This document shows positions 1 through 7,918 of a stretch of 64,000 bases of DNA, piece after piece. The DNA is from Paracoccaceae bacterium (GTDB lineage: Bacteria > Pseudomonadota > Alphaproteobacteria > Rhodobacterales > Rhodobacteraceae): contig SBGD01000060.1 of NCBI GenBank assembly GCA_006226775.1, positions 62,001 through 126,000 on the forward strand. The letters run 5' to 3'. The position numbers and the translations under genes were made by a program. Numbering within the stretch: position 1 is the stretch's first letter; each line of letters begins with the position of its first letter. The notes under the pieces are model-generated. The model worked only from the letters and a program-made list of their open reading frames with translations, was not told the DNA's origin and searched no databases.

Positions 1-438
<438 letters not shown>

Positions 439-584
439 TCAGGCGGTCCCCGCGGCAGATGGTAATTTCGCCGCAAATAGCACCCTCCCGGCAGGCCCAC
501 AACCCGGCACGGATCGGCCGGTGTCTTTGCATTTGCAGCGCCCGGAGGGCCGCGCTAGAACCTCGGCCCGAACGGAGAAGACCC

Positions 585-1181
585 ATGCCCCCCAAACCGC
601 CCCGCGCCTGGCAAAGGATGCTCTCGGGCCGCAGGCTCGACCTGCTGGACCCGACGCCGATGGATATCGAGATCGAGGACATCGCCCACGGGCTGGCCTT
701 CGTCGCCCGCTGGAACGGCCAGACCCATGGCGATTTCGCCTATTCCGTGGCCGAACATTCGCTGCTGGTCGAGGCGCTCTATTCGCGGCTCACCCCCAGG
801 GCGCCGCCGCGCTGGCAATTGGCAGCCCTTCTGCACGACGCGCCGGAATACGTGATCGGCGACATGATCTCGCCGGTGAAGGCCGCCGTCGGGCCGGGCT
901 ACGGCGTGCTGGACGACCGGCTCACCGCGGCGATCCACATCCGCTTCGGCCTGCCCGCCACCCTGCCGGTGACGATCAAGAAACAGATCAAGAAGGCCGA
1001 CCGCATCAGCGCCTGGATGGAAGCCACCCAGATCGCCGGGTTCACCGAAAGGGAGGCCGACGGCTTCTTCGGCAAACCCGACCGGACCCTGATCGACGGC
1101 CTCGCCATCACCCTGCGCCCCCCGCGCGCAGTCCGCGACGATTTCACCGCCCGTCACGCGCACCTTCTGGCCCAGTGCTGA
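585..1181 (+). CDS. HD-domain phosphohydrolase (YfbR-like)
   Basis: A 198-residue cytosolic HD-superfamily metal-dependent phosphohydrolase. The metal ligands are visible in order: His in AEHSLLVEALY, the HD pair in ALLHDAPEYVIGDMISPVK, and a distal Asp in KKADRISAWME. This pattern and length match the YfbR/5'-deoxynucleotidase-like group, so a nucleotide substrate is likely but not proven. The ATG at 585 is chosen because GGAGAAG lies just upstream; a longer reading frame opens at 459 but its extra N-terminus is low-complexity, Arg-rich, and unlike the family. The gene is divergent from ahcY and convergent with regA. An interspersed hairpin repeat separates the two convergent stop codons. 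Confidence 0.85.
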   Translation: MPPKPPRAWQRMLSGRRLDLLDPTPMDIEIEDIAHGLAFVARWNGQTHGDFAYSVAEHSLLVEALYSRLTPRAPPRWQLAALLHDAPEYVIGDMISPVKAAVGPGYGVLDDRLTAAIHIRFGLPATLPVTIKKQIKKADRISAWMEATQIAGFTEREADGFFGKPDRTLIDGLAITLRPPRAVRDDFTARHAHLLAQC

Positions 1182-1187
1182 CCCGGT

Positions 1188-1267
1188 CCTTCATCTTGCC
1201 CCTAAACTCCGGGGAGCGCGTTGCGCCAGAGGCGCACCTTCGGTGCGACGGGCTGGCCCCTCGCTCC
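1188..1267. repeat. Interspersed hairpin repeat, long copy
   Basis: It begins CCTTCATCTTGCCCCTAAAC and ends with CCCCTCGCTCC. The outer blocks match the copy at 24300-24352 almost base for base. This copy carries an extra block of about 28 bases (about 1221-1248) containing two small hairpins (TGCGCC-AGA-GGCGCA and GCACC-TTCG-GTGC). It sits between the convergent ends of the HD gene and regA, so it may act as a bidirectional terminator. Confidence 0.8.
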
Positions 1268-1294
1268 GGCCTCCGAAACCAAGCGGAACCGCGC

Positions 1295-1849
1295 CTATTT
1301 CGGCGAGCGTTTCGCCAGGATCCGCTGCAGGGTCCGCCGGTGCATGTTCAACCGCCGCGCCGTCTCGCTCACGTTGCGGTCACACAGCTCATAGACCCGC
1401 TGGATATGCTCCCAGCGCACCCGGTCCGCGCTCATCGGGTTTTCCGGCGGCGGCGGCAGGTCGTCGCCGCGGGCCAGAAGCGCATTGGTGACATCCGTCG
1501 CATCGGCCGGTTTCGACAGGTAATCGGTGGCGCCGATCTTGACCGCGGCCACCGCGGTGGCAATCGCGCCGTAGCCGGTCAGCACCACCACCCGGCTGTC
1601 GGGCCGCTTCTCGCGCAGCACCTCGACCACGTCGAGCCCGTTGCCATCCTCGAGCCGCAGGTCGACCACCGCATAGGCCGGCGGGCGGGCGGTGGCGATG
1701 GCCTTGCCGGCGGCGACGGATCCGGCGGTTTCCACCTCGAAGCCGCGCTTTTCCATGGCCTTGGCCAGGCGCCGCAGAAACGGTTCGTCATCGTCCACCA
1801 GCAGCAGCGATTTGTCAGCGCCCAGATCCTGCACCATAGTTTCGGCCAC
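1295..1849 (-). CDS. regA: Redox response regulator RegA/PrrA
   Basis: Global response regulator of the RegBA two-component system, phosphorylated by RegB when respiratory electron flow is reduced. It controls respiration, carbon and nitrogen fixation, and (where present) photosynthesis genes. The REC domain occupies about residues 14-130, with the phospho-acceptor Asp63 in AYAVVDLRLEDG. A C-terminal Fis-type helix-turn-helix reads DRNVSETARRLNMHRRTLQR. A GTG start at 1849 gives 184 residues, the usual RegA length. It is preceded by GAGGAGGG at good spacing and restores an N-terminus alignable to known RegA; the ATG four codons later lacks such a site. It lies downstream of senC on the same strand with 164 bp between, so it may have its own promoter. 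Confidence 0.96.
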   Translation of the reverse strand: MAETMVQDLGADKSLLLVDDDEPFLRRLAKAMEKRGFEVETAGSVAAGKAIATARPPAYAVVDLRLEDGNGLDVVEVLREKRPDSRVVVLTGYGAIATAVAAVKIGATDYLSKPADATDVTNALLARGDDLPPPPENPMSADRVRWEHIQRVYELCDRNVSETARRLNMHRRTLQRILAKRSPK

Positions 1850-1950
1850 GACGTCCCTCCTCGAACAGCCCCTCCGCGGGGTTCGGCGATTATTCCCCCG
1901 CGCCAACCCGGTGTCAAACCTCCCCGGCCCTGCTGTTTGCGCCAACAGGC

Positions 1951-1968
1951 GATTTTTTCGGAAAAATC
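1951..1968. promoter_or_regulatory. A/T-rich dyad in the regA upstream region
   Basis: GATTTTT-TCGG-AAAAATC is a perfect 7-bp inverted repeat about 100 bp upstream of the regA start. A smaller dyad (CTGTT-N6-AACAG, 1933-1948) lies on its regA side. It could be an operator, an UP-like element or a weak senC terminator hairpin; no T-run is positioned to favour termination. Confidence 0.4.
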
Positions 1969-1976
1969 CGCCCGGC

Positions 1977-1997
1977 GTGATCACGCGGCGTGATCAC
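1977..1997. promoter_or_regulatory. Tandem GTGATCAC palindromes upstream of regA
   Basis: Two copies of the 8-bp palindrome GTGATCAC start 13 bp apart (1977 and 1990), each preceded by GGC. They lie between the senC stop and the regA dyad. The spacing and exact repetition suggest a binding site for a dimeric regulator. The owner is unknown. Confidence 0.4.
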
Positions 1998-2013
1998 AAA
2001 TCCGGTGATGGGC

Positions 2014-2640
2014 CTAGCTGGCGGCGTCGATGAAACAGGCGGTGCGCTCGGCCATCTGCTCGGGCGTCACGTCGCGGCGGAAATATTCGACAAAGCCGTG
2101 CCCGGGCAGCACCAGGTAGGAAAAGGTCGAATGGTCCACGAGGTAATACTCCTCGTCGTCGTCATGCGCCTTGAAATAGGTGCGATAGGCCTGGCTCGCG
2201 GCCTTGACCTGTTCCGGCGACCCGGTTAGCCCGATGGCCTTTTCATGGTTGTTGAAGGCGAAATCCCCGACCACCTCGGGCGTGTCGCGTTTGGGATCGA
2301 CCGAGATGAAGACCGGCGTGGCGGAATGGCCCTGCTCGGCCAGGATGTCCACCGCCTGGGCATTGCGGGCGAAATCCAGCGGGCAGACATCGGGACAGAA
2401 GGTATAGCCGAAATAGAGAATCGAGGGTTCCGTGATCACGTCCTGATCGGTCACCGTCTCTCCCTTGGCATTGACCAGCTCGAAAGGCCCGCCGATGGCA
2501 TCGGTGCCGCCGGCAATGGCCGCGGTCCGGCAGCCGGCAAAGGGATCGTCGGATCCCCCGCGCGAAATGACCCAGAGCCCGGCAACCACCGCGATGACAG
2601 TGACTGTGCCGAGAAGGGCGTAGATCCGGATCATGGGCAT
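2014..2640 (-). CDS. senC: SCO1/SenC/PrrC family copper chaperone
   Basis: A 208-residue membrane-anchored periplasmic protein of the SCO1/SenC family. These proteins help deliver copper to the CuA or CuB centre of cytochrome oxidase and in Rhodobacter feed redox state to RegB. An N-terminal membrane anchor (IYALLGTVTVIAVVAGLWVI) precedes a thioredoxin-like fold. The copper ligands are visible as the Cys-x3-Cys motif in YFGYTFCPDVCPLDF and a later His in YLVDHSTFSYL. It is transcribed divergently from regB and upstream of regA, the canonical senC-regA // regB arrangement. Two in-frame ATGs (2640 and 2634) are possible; the first is preceded by GGTGG. Confidence 0.95.
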   Translation of the reverse strand: MPMIRIYALLGTVTVIAVVAGLWVISRGGSDDPFAGCRTAAIAGGTDAIGGPFELVNAKGETVTDQDVITEPSILYFGYTFCPDVCPLDFARNAQAVDILAEQGHSATPVFISVDPKRDTPEVVGDFAFNNHEKAIGLTGSPEQVKAASQAYRTYFKAHDDDEEYYLVDHSTFSYLVLPGHGFVEYFRRDVTPEQMAERTACFIDAAS

Positions 2641-2729
2641 GGCACCACCGATTTGCTATGAGCGTTGATTGACTGTGCCTCGACACGTATCAATCTGAAA
2701 TCCGGGATCAAGGGGCGAAAGCGCACAGC

Positions 2730-4127
2730 ATGGTAGAAATGGGCTCGGACTTCCTGACCGAACACCGCCGCGGCCACTGGGTCCGGCTGCGCACGATGAT
2801 CATGCTGCGCTGGGCGGCCATCGTCGGCCAGCTGACCGCGCTGATCGTGGCGCAGCAATGGTTCAACCTCTCGCTCGAGATGGGCCTGTGCTACCTTGCC
2901 ATCGGGCTGTCGATCGTCGGCAACCTGGTGGCGATCGCGGTCTTCCCGGAGAACAAGCGGCTCAGCGCCACCGAGAACATGCTGATGGTGCTGTTCGACC
3001 TGCTGCAACTGGCCTTCCTGCTGTTTCTGACCGGCGGGCTGCACAATCCCTTTGCCATCCTGATGCTGGGGCCGGTGCTGATTTCCGCCGCGGTGCTGAC
3101 CACGCGGCCGACCATCCTGATCGCCGCGATTGCCATCCTGCTGGTCTCGGTGCTGGCGCTTTACCACCTGCCGCTGCGCACCGAGCAGGGCTTCATCCTG
3201 CGCACGCCCGATCTCTTCGTCTTCGGCAAATGGCTGGCCATGGTGATCGCCATCATCTTCCTGTCGATCTATTCGCGCCGGGTGACCAGCGAGTTGCACA
3301 CCATGTCCGATGCGGTCACCGCCACCCAGATGGCGCTGGCGCGCGAGCAGAAGCTGACCGACCTGGCCGGTGTCGTCGCCGCCGCGGCGCATGAACTGGG
3401 CACGCCGCTGGCGACCATCAAGCTGGCCAGCGCCGAGATCGCCGAGGAGTTGGACGACCGCCCCGACCTGAAGGAGGATGCGCTCTTGATCCGGCAACAG
3501 GCCGACCGCTGCCGCGACATCCTGCGCTCCATGGGCCGCGCCGGCAAGGAGGACATGCAGCTGCGCCGCGCGCCGCTCTCCGAGATCATCCGCGAGGCCG
3601 CCGAACCGCATGAGAACCGCGGCAAGTGCCTGCATTACGATCACGCGCCGGGACCGGGCGGCGAATCCACCGTGCCGACCATCAGCCGGCAGCCGGAAAT
3701 CATCCACGGGTTGCGCAACCTCGTGCAGAACGCGGTGGATTTCTCGCGCGGCAATGTCTGGGTCGATACCATGTGGACCGACGACCTGATCACCGTGCGC
3801 ATCGTCGACGACGGGCCGGGCTATCCGCAGCAGCTGATCGGCCGGATCGGCGATCCCTTTGTCCGCCGCAAGCGCAGCGACCGCGACCGCAGCGACCGCC
3901 CGGGCTATGAAGGCATGGGGCTGGGCCTGTTCATCGCCAAGACGCTGCTGGAGCGCACCGGCGCGGAACTGAGCTTCACCAATGCCTCCGACCCCTATGA
4001 TCCGCCCGGCCAGCCCGGCGAGAAATCCGGCGCCCTGGTCGAGGTGATCTGGCCGCGCAGCAAGCTCGATTCGGTGATCGGCCAGGCCTCGAAACCGCTG
4101 GGCGAGAACCGGCCGATCGAAATCTGA
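2730..4127 (+). CDS. regB: Redox sensor histidine kinase RegB/PrrB
   Basis: A 465-residue inner-membrane sensor kinase that phosphorylates RegA. About six transmembrane segments occupy residues 25-180. They include the quinone-sensing loop GGLHNPF (102-108) characteristic of RegB. The H-box AAAHELGTPLATIKLAS places the phospho-His at 221. Cys261 in RQQADRCRDIL is 40 residues further on, the same spacing as His225/Cys265 of R. capsulatus RegB, so the redox-switch cysteine is conserved. The HATPase domain shows the N-box (GLRNLVQNAVDF), G1 (VDDGPGYP) and G2 (EGMGLGLFIAK) motifs. It is divergent from senC across 89 bp that should hold both promoters. Confidence 0.97.
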   Translation: MVEMGSDFLTEHRRGHWVRLRTMIMLRWAAIVGQLTALIVAQQWFNLSLEMGLCYLAIGLSIVGNLVAIAVFPENKRLSATENMLMVLFDLLQLAFLLFLTGGLHNPFAILMLGPVLISAAVLTTRPTILIAAIAILLVSVLALYHLPLRTEQGFILRTPDLFVFGKWLAMVIAIIFLSIYSRRVTSELHTMSDAVTATQMALAREQKLTDLAGVVAAAAHELGTPLATIKLASAEIAEELDDRPDLKEDALLIRQQADRCRDILRSMGRAGKEDMQLRRAPLSEIIREAAEPHENRGKCLHYDHAPGPGGESTVPTISRQPEIIHGLRNLVQNAVDFSRGNVWVDTMWTDDLITVRIVDDGPGYPQQLIGRIGDPFVRRKRSDRDRSDRPGYEGMGLGLFIAKTLLERTGAELSFTNASDPYDPPGQPGEKSGALVEVIWPRSKLDSVIGQASKPLGENRPIEI

Positions 4128-4154
4128 CGCGCGCTGCGATGGTCCTGTCGCCTC

Positions 4155-4169
4155 TTAAGGCTTTCTTAA
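4155..4169. promoter_or_regulatory. CtrA binding box TTAA-N7-TTAA
   Basis: TTAAGGCTTTCTTAA is a perfect full CtrA site, with two TTAA half-sites at exactly 7-bp spacing and a trailing C. It is centred about 44 bp upstream of the ATG of the DivL-like gene and just behind regB. It suggests CtrA-dependent control of that gene. Confidence 0.7.
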
Positions 4170-4205
4170 CCCTGCCGCGCCATTCTGATCGAGAGAGGCG
4201 ATAAC

Positions 4206-5765
4206 ATGCTCGCAGATCTTTCCACTGCCGAAATCACACTCCTGCTGGGCGGGACGCTGCTTGGCGCCTTGCTGACCGTCCTTGTCGGCAGCAAGCGCGC
4301 CTGGCGCCCGGCCCCGGCCCCGGCCGTCAGCCGCGATGAACCGATGTGTTTCCTGTTCCGCGGGTCGGAGCTGATCGACGCCACCGGTCCGGCCTCGATC
4401 CTCGCCGAACAGGGCGACGCGGTCGAGGATGACGCCTGGCACCGCCTGCGCCGCGCGCTCGAGCCGCGGTTCGGCGACCTGCCCGACCTGCCGTCGGATG
4501 CCTTCGTCGCCTCGACCGAGTTCAGCCGCGCCTTTGCCCCGGTCCTGCCCGAGGATTCCGGGCGGCTGGTCTTTGCCCGCGCCGGCGACGGCGTGCGCAT
4601 TTCACTGGTCGAGGATGCGCCGCTGGCGCTCGACCGGCACCTGGCGGTCGATGTCAACCGCGAGTTGCGCTTCCTGCGCAGCGCCATTGCCGATGCCCCC
4701 AACCCGATCTGGGCGGTGGACCAGGCCGGGCGCGTCACCTGGTGCAATCGCGCCTATTCGCGCCTCGCCGAAAAATCCGTCCACGGCACCGACGCCGATA
4801 CGCCGATCTTCCCGCGCGCCGCCGACGATCCCGCCGATGCCTCCCGGCGCCTGCCGCTGACCTTGGCCGACAGCGAGGGTCCGGTCTGGTTCGACGTCTC
4901 GATCCGGCCCAATCGCGACGGGTTTGTCGCCTATGCCAGCAATGTCGACGCGGTGGTACGCGCCGAACAGGCGCAGCGCAATTTCGTCCAGACCCTGACC
5001 AAGACCTTCGCCCACCTGTCCACCGGGCTGGCGATCTTCGACCGGTCGCATCGCCTGGCACTGTTCAACCCGGCGCTGATCGACCTGACCGCGATCCCGG
5101 TCGAGTTCCTGACCGCCAAGCCCAGTCTCGAGGCGTTTTTCGACTACCTGCGCGAACACCAGATCATGCCCGAGCCGAAGAATTACCCCGACTGGCGCGA
5201 ACGCATCGGCGCGCTGCTGGCCGCGGCCCGCGACGGGCGCTATTGCAAGACCTGGAACCTGCCCTCCGGCCTGACCTACCGGGTCACCGGCAAGCCGCAT
5301 CCCGATGGCGCGGTGGCCTTCCTGTTCGAGGATATCAGCGCCGAGATCTCGCTGACCCGCCGCTTCCGCGCCGAGCTCGAGACCAGCCAGGCGGTGCTCG
5401 ACAGGCAGGACCGGGCGCTTGCGGTCTTCTCGCAGACCGGCACGCTGACCTTTTCCAACGATGCCTTCCGCGAGATGTGGCGTTTCGATCCGGATTCCAG
5501 CTTTGCCGAGACCACCATCACCGACGTGCTGAAGATCTGGCAATCGGAATGCGCGGCCAACGTGGCCTGGAACGGGCTGCCGAAATACGTCGCCTCCTTC
5601 GGCGAAAGGGTGCCGCGCCGGGCGCGGGTGGCGCATCGGGCCCTGGGCGCGCTGGACTTCGCGGCCGAGCCGCTGCCCGGCGGCGCGACGCTGATGTCGT
5701 TCCAGGCGCTGGCCCCCCGGCCCGAACCCAGCGTGACCGAAGCCGCGTTGCCACTTGACGGGTGA
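4206..5765 (+). CDS. divL: Membrane-anchored multi-PAS protein, DivL-like
   Basis: A 519-residue protein with one N-terminal transmembrane helix (about residues 10-28) followed by about three PAS-like modules. Signatures include APNPIWAVDQAGRVTWCNRA near 165, LSTGLAIFDRSHRLALFNPA near 290 and VFSQTGTLTFSNDAFREMW near 410. No H-box or HATPase domain follows, so it cannot be a kinase by itself. Rhodobacterales DivL, known from R. capsulatus, is such a PAS protein acting on the CckA-ChpT-CtrA phosphorelay. I infer the same role from architecture and position between regB and tsaE. SD GAGAGAGG precedes the ATG, and a perfect CtrA box lies upstream. It could alternatively be an unrelated PAS-7 sensor. 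Confidence 0.7.
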   Translation: MLADLSTAEITLLLGGTLLGALLTVLVGSKRAWRPAPAPAVSRDEPMCFLFRGSELIDATGPASILAEQGDAVEDDAWHRLRRALEPRFGDLPDLPSDAFVASTEFSRAFAPVLPEDSGRLVFARAGDGVRISLVEDAPLALDRHLAVDVNRELRFLRSAIADAPNPIWAVDQAGRVTWCNRAYSRLAEKSVHGTDADTPIFPRAADDPADASRRLPLTLADSEGPVWFDVSIRPNRDGFVAYASNVDAVVRAEQAQRNFVQTLTKTFAHLSTGLAIFDRSHRLALFNPALIDLTAIPVEFLTAKPSLEAFFDYLREHQIMPEPKNYPDWRERIGALLAAARDGRYCKTWNLPSGLTYRVTGKPHPDGAVAFLFEDISAEISLTRRFRAELETSQAVLDRQDRALAVFSQTGTLTFSNDAFREMWRFDPDSSFAETTITDVLKIWQSECAANVAWNGLPKYVASFGERVPRRARVAHRALGALDFAAEPLPGGATLMSFQALAPRPEPSVTEAALPLDG

Positions 5766-5805
5766 TCGGCCTTGCACGGGCTGGCGGGCGCGGTAATGTC
5801 CGGCC

Positions 5806-6279
5806 ATGACCGCGCAAACGCTCTCGCTGACCCTGACATCGCCCGAGGCCACCTGCCGCTTTGCCGCCCGGCTGGGCGCGCGGCTGGCCCCCGGTGACGT
5901 GCTGCTGCTGCAAGGCGAGATCGGCGCCGGCAAGACCCATTTCGCCCGCTGCCTGATCCAGGCGCTGCTGCCGGTGCCCGAGGATGTGCCCTCGCCCACC
6001 TTCACCCTCGTCCAGACCTATGACACCGGCAGCTGCGAGATCTGGCACGCCGATCTCTACCGGCTGGGCCACGTGGACGAGGTGGCCGAACTGGGCCTGA
6101 CCGAAGCCTTCGAGACCGCGATCAGCCTGGTGGAATGGCCCGACCGGCTGGGCCCCGAGCGGCCCGTCACGGCCCTGACCCTGACCTTCCAGCCCGGCCC
6201 GGACGACGACGCGCGGGTGCTGACGCTGGGCTGGTGCGATCCGCGCTGGGACGCCCTGCCCGGGGCGCTGGCGGCATGA
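5806..6279 (+). CDS. tsaE: tRNA t6A synthesis ATPase TsaE
   Basis: A 157-residue cytosolic P-loop ATPase that works with TsaB, TsaC and TsaD to make N6-threonylcarbamoyladenosine at A37 of ANN-decoding tRNAs. Walker A is GEIGAGKTHFARC near residue 44. The family motifs SPTFTLVQTY and the Walker B-like EIWHADLYRL / ISLVEWPDRL follow. Its stop codon overlaps the amgK start (ATGA), so the genes are translationally coupled. tsaE followed by a kinase and a nucleotidyltransferase is a conserved alphaproteobacterial order. Confidence 0.93.
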   Translation: MTAQTLSLTLTSPEATCRFAARLGARLAPGDVLLLQGEIGAGKTHFARCLIQALLPVPEDVPSPTFTLVQTYDTGSCEIWHADLYRLGHVDEVAELGLTEAFETAISLVEWPDRLGPERPVTALTLTFQPGPDDDARVLTLGWCDPRWDALPGALAA

Positions 6280-7238
6280 GCCGCGAAGAGACCATCGCCG
6301 CATTCCTGAAGGCCGAGGGGCTGGCCGACTGGCGCCGCCTCCCGCTGGCCGGCGATGCCTCGGCGCGCCGCTACGAGAGGCTGATCGGGCCGGCGGGTGC
6401 CTCACTGATCCTGATGGATGCCGATCCCGAAACCTGCGGATCCTCCGCGCCGTTTCTCGCAATTCGCGCGCATCTCTACCGCTACGGGTTCTCCGCCCCG
6501 ACGCTCCAGGCCGAGGATCTGGCGAACGGGCTTTTGGTGCTGGAAGACCTCGGCGACGCGCTCTTTGCCCGGGTCATGGCCGAGGACCCGGCGCAGGAAC
6601 GCCCGCTTTATCTTCTGGCCGCCGACCTTCTGGCGCGGTTGCAGGGCAAACCCCGCCCCGAGGGCCTCGAGACCAAAGACGCCGCCGCGCTGGCGGCCAT
6701 GATCGCCCCGGTCTTCGAGGCCTATGCGCCGGACTGCGCCGACCGCCTGCCCGCGGCCCGCGAGGCCCTGGAACGCGCGCTGGCGCCGGTGGTCGCGGTG
6801 CCGCCGGTGCTGTCGCTGCGCGATTTCCACGCCGAGAACATGATCCTGCTGCCGGATCGCAAGGGCGACCGCCGGGTCGGGCTGCTGGATTTTCAGGACG
6901 CCTTCCTGACCCATCCCGCCTATGACCTCGTCTCGATGCTGCAGGACGCCCGCCGCGATCCGAGCCCCGGCACGGAAGAGTCCGTCTTGCAGCATTTCAT
7001 CCACCGCACCGGCGCCGAGGACACCCCCTTCCGCGCCGCCTATGCCGCGCTGGGCGCGCAGCGCAACCTGCGGATCCTCGGCATCTTTTCCCGCCTCGCC
7101 CGGGCCTCCGGCAAGCCGCAATACCTGGCGTTGCAACCGCGGGTCTGGCGGTATCTCCAGGCCGATCTCGCCCATCCGGCGCTGGCCGATCTGCGCGACG
7201 TGCTGGCCGATCTGCCCGCCCCCGGGGTGCCGGCATGA
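6276..7238 (+). CDS. amgK: MurNAc/GlcNAc anomeric kinase AmgK (APH-fold)
   Basis: A 320-residue aminoglycoside-phosphotransferase-fold kinase. The APH catalytic loop reads LSLRDFHAENMILL and the metal-binding segment LLDFQDAFLTHPAYDL. AmgK phosphorylates the anomeric hydroxyl of MurNAc recycled from peptidoglycan; with MurU this bypasses the fosfomycin-sensitive start of de novo UDP-MurNAc synthesis. The specific assignment rests on the adjoining murU (overlapping ATGA junction) and tsaE, a pairing established in Pseudomonas and conserved in alphaproteobacteria. Older annotation would call it a generic phosphotransferase. Confidence 0.85.
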   Translation: MSREETIAAFLKAEGLADWRRLPLAGDASARRYERLIGPAGASLILMDADPETCGSSAPFLAIRAHLYRYGFSAPTLQAEDLANGLLVLEDLGDALFARVMAEDPAQERPLYLLAADLLARLQGKPRPEGLETKDAAALAAMIAPVFEAYAPDCADRLPAAREALERALAPVVAVPPVLSLRDFHAENMILLPDRKGDRRVGLLDFQDAFLTHPAYDLVSMLQDARRDPSPGTEESVLQHFIHRTGAEDTPFRAAYAALGAQRNLRILGIFSRLARASGKPQYLALQPRVWRYLQADLAHPALADLRDVLADLPAPGVPA

Positions 7239-7918
7239 GCGCGCCGCAGGCCGCGCTGCTCTTTGCCGCCGGGCTGGGCACGCGGATGCGGCCCCTGACC
7301 GACGAGAGGCCGAAACCGCTGATCGAGGTCGGCGGGCAGGCGCTGATCGACCATGCGCTGGCGCTGGTCGCGCCGCTGCACCTGCCCCGGATCGTGGTGA
7401 ACACCCATTACCGCGGCGAGATGATCGCCCGGCACCTGGCGGGCCGCGGCGTGGCGATCAGCCACGAGGCGCCCGAGGTGCTGGAAACCGGCGGCGGGCT
7501 GAAACAGGCGCTGGGGCTGCTCGGGCCGGGGCCGGTCTTCACGCTGAACACCGACGCGGTCTGGCAGGGGCCCAACCCGCTGGAACGGCTGCGCGCGGTC
7601 TGGGATCCGGAGCGGATGGATGCGCTGCTGCTTTGCGTACCCAAGGACCGGGCGCGGGGTCACAAGGGCAAGGGCGATTTCCTGCTGGCCCGCGACGGAC
7701 GGCTGAGCCGCGGGCCCGGCCTGGTCTATTCCGGGGCACAGATCATCAGGACCGAGGGCTTGGCGGCGATCCCCGAGAGGGCGTTTTCGATGTGGCACCT
7801 CTGGCAGCCGATGCTGGAGGCAGGACGGATGTTCGGCCTGGCCCATGACGGGCTGTGGTGCGACGTGGGATACCCGGAAGCCATTGAAATTGCAGAAGGG
7901 ATTCTGGCCGATGTTTGA
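7235..7918 (+). CDS. murU: MurNAc-1-phosphate uridylyltransferase MurU
   Basis: A 227-residue nucleotidyltransferase. The Rossmann-type signature AAGLGTRMRPLTDERPKPLI at residues 11-30 binds the nucleotide, and TLNTDAVW supplies the metal-binding Asp. The terminal DVGYPEAIEIAEG is typical of sugar-1-phosphate uridylyltransferases. With AmgK it converts salvaged MurNAc-1-P to UDP-MurNAc. Its start overlaps the amgK stop by four bases, and its last codons overlap the addB start, so it belongs to the same operon. Confidence 0.88.
   Translation: MSAPQAALLFAAGLGTRMRPLTDERPKPLIEVGGQALIDHALALVAPLHLPRIVVNTHYRGEMIARHLAGRGVAISHEAPEVLETGGGLKQALGLLGPGPVFTLNTDAVWQGPNPLERLRAVWDPERMDALLLCVPKDRARGHKGKGDFLLARDGRLSRGPGLVYSGAQIIRTEGLAAIPERAFSMWHLWQPMLEAGRMFGLAHDGLWCDVGYPEAIEIAEGILADV

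Noticed and set aside
439-584. S-adenosylhomocysteine riboswitch upstream of ahcY
   Set aside because: The minus strand holds GGGCGCTGCAA, slightly like the conserved core, but the flanking stems and the downstream pairing are missing. A covariance-model search would decide.
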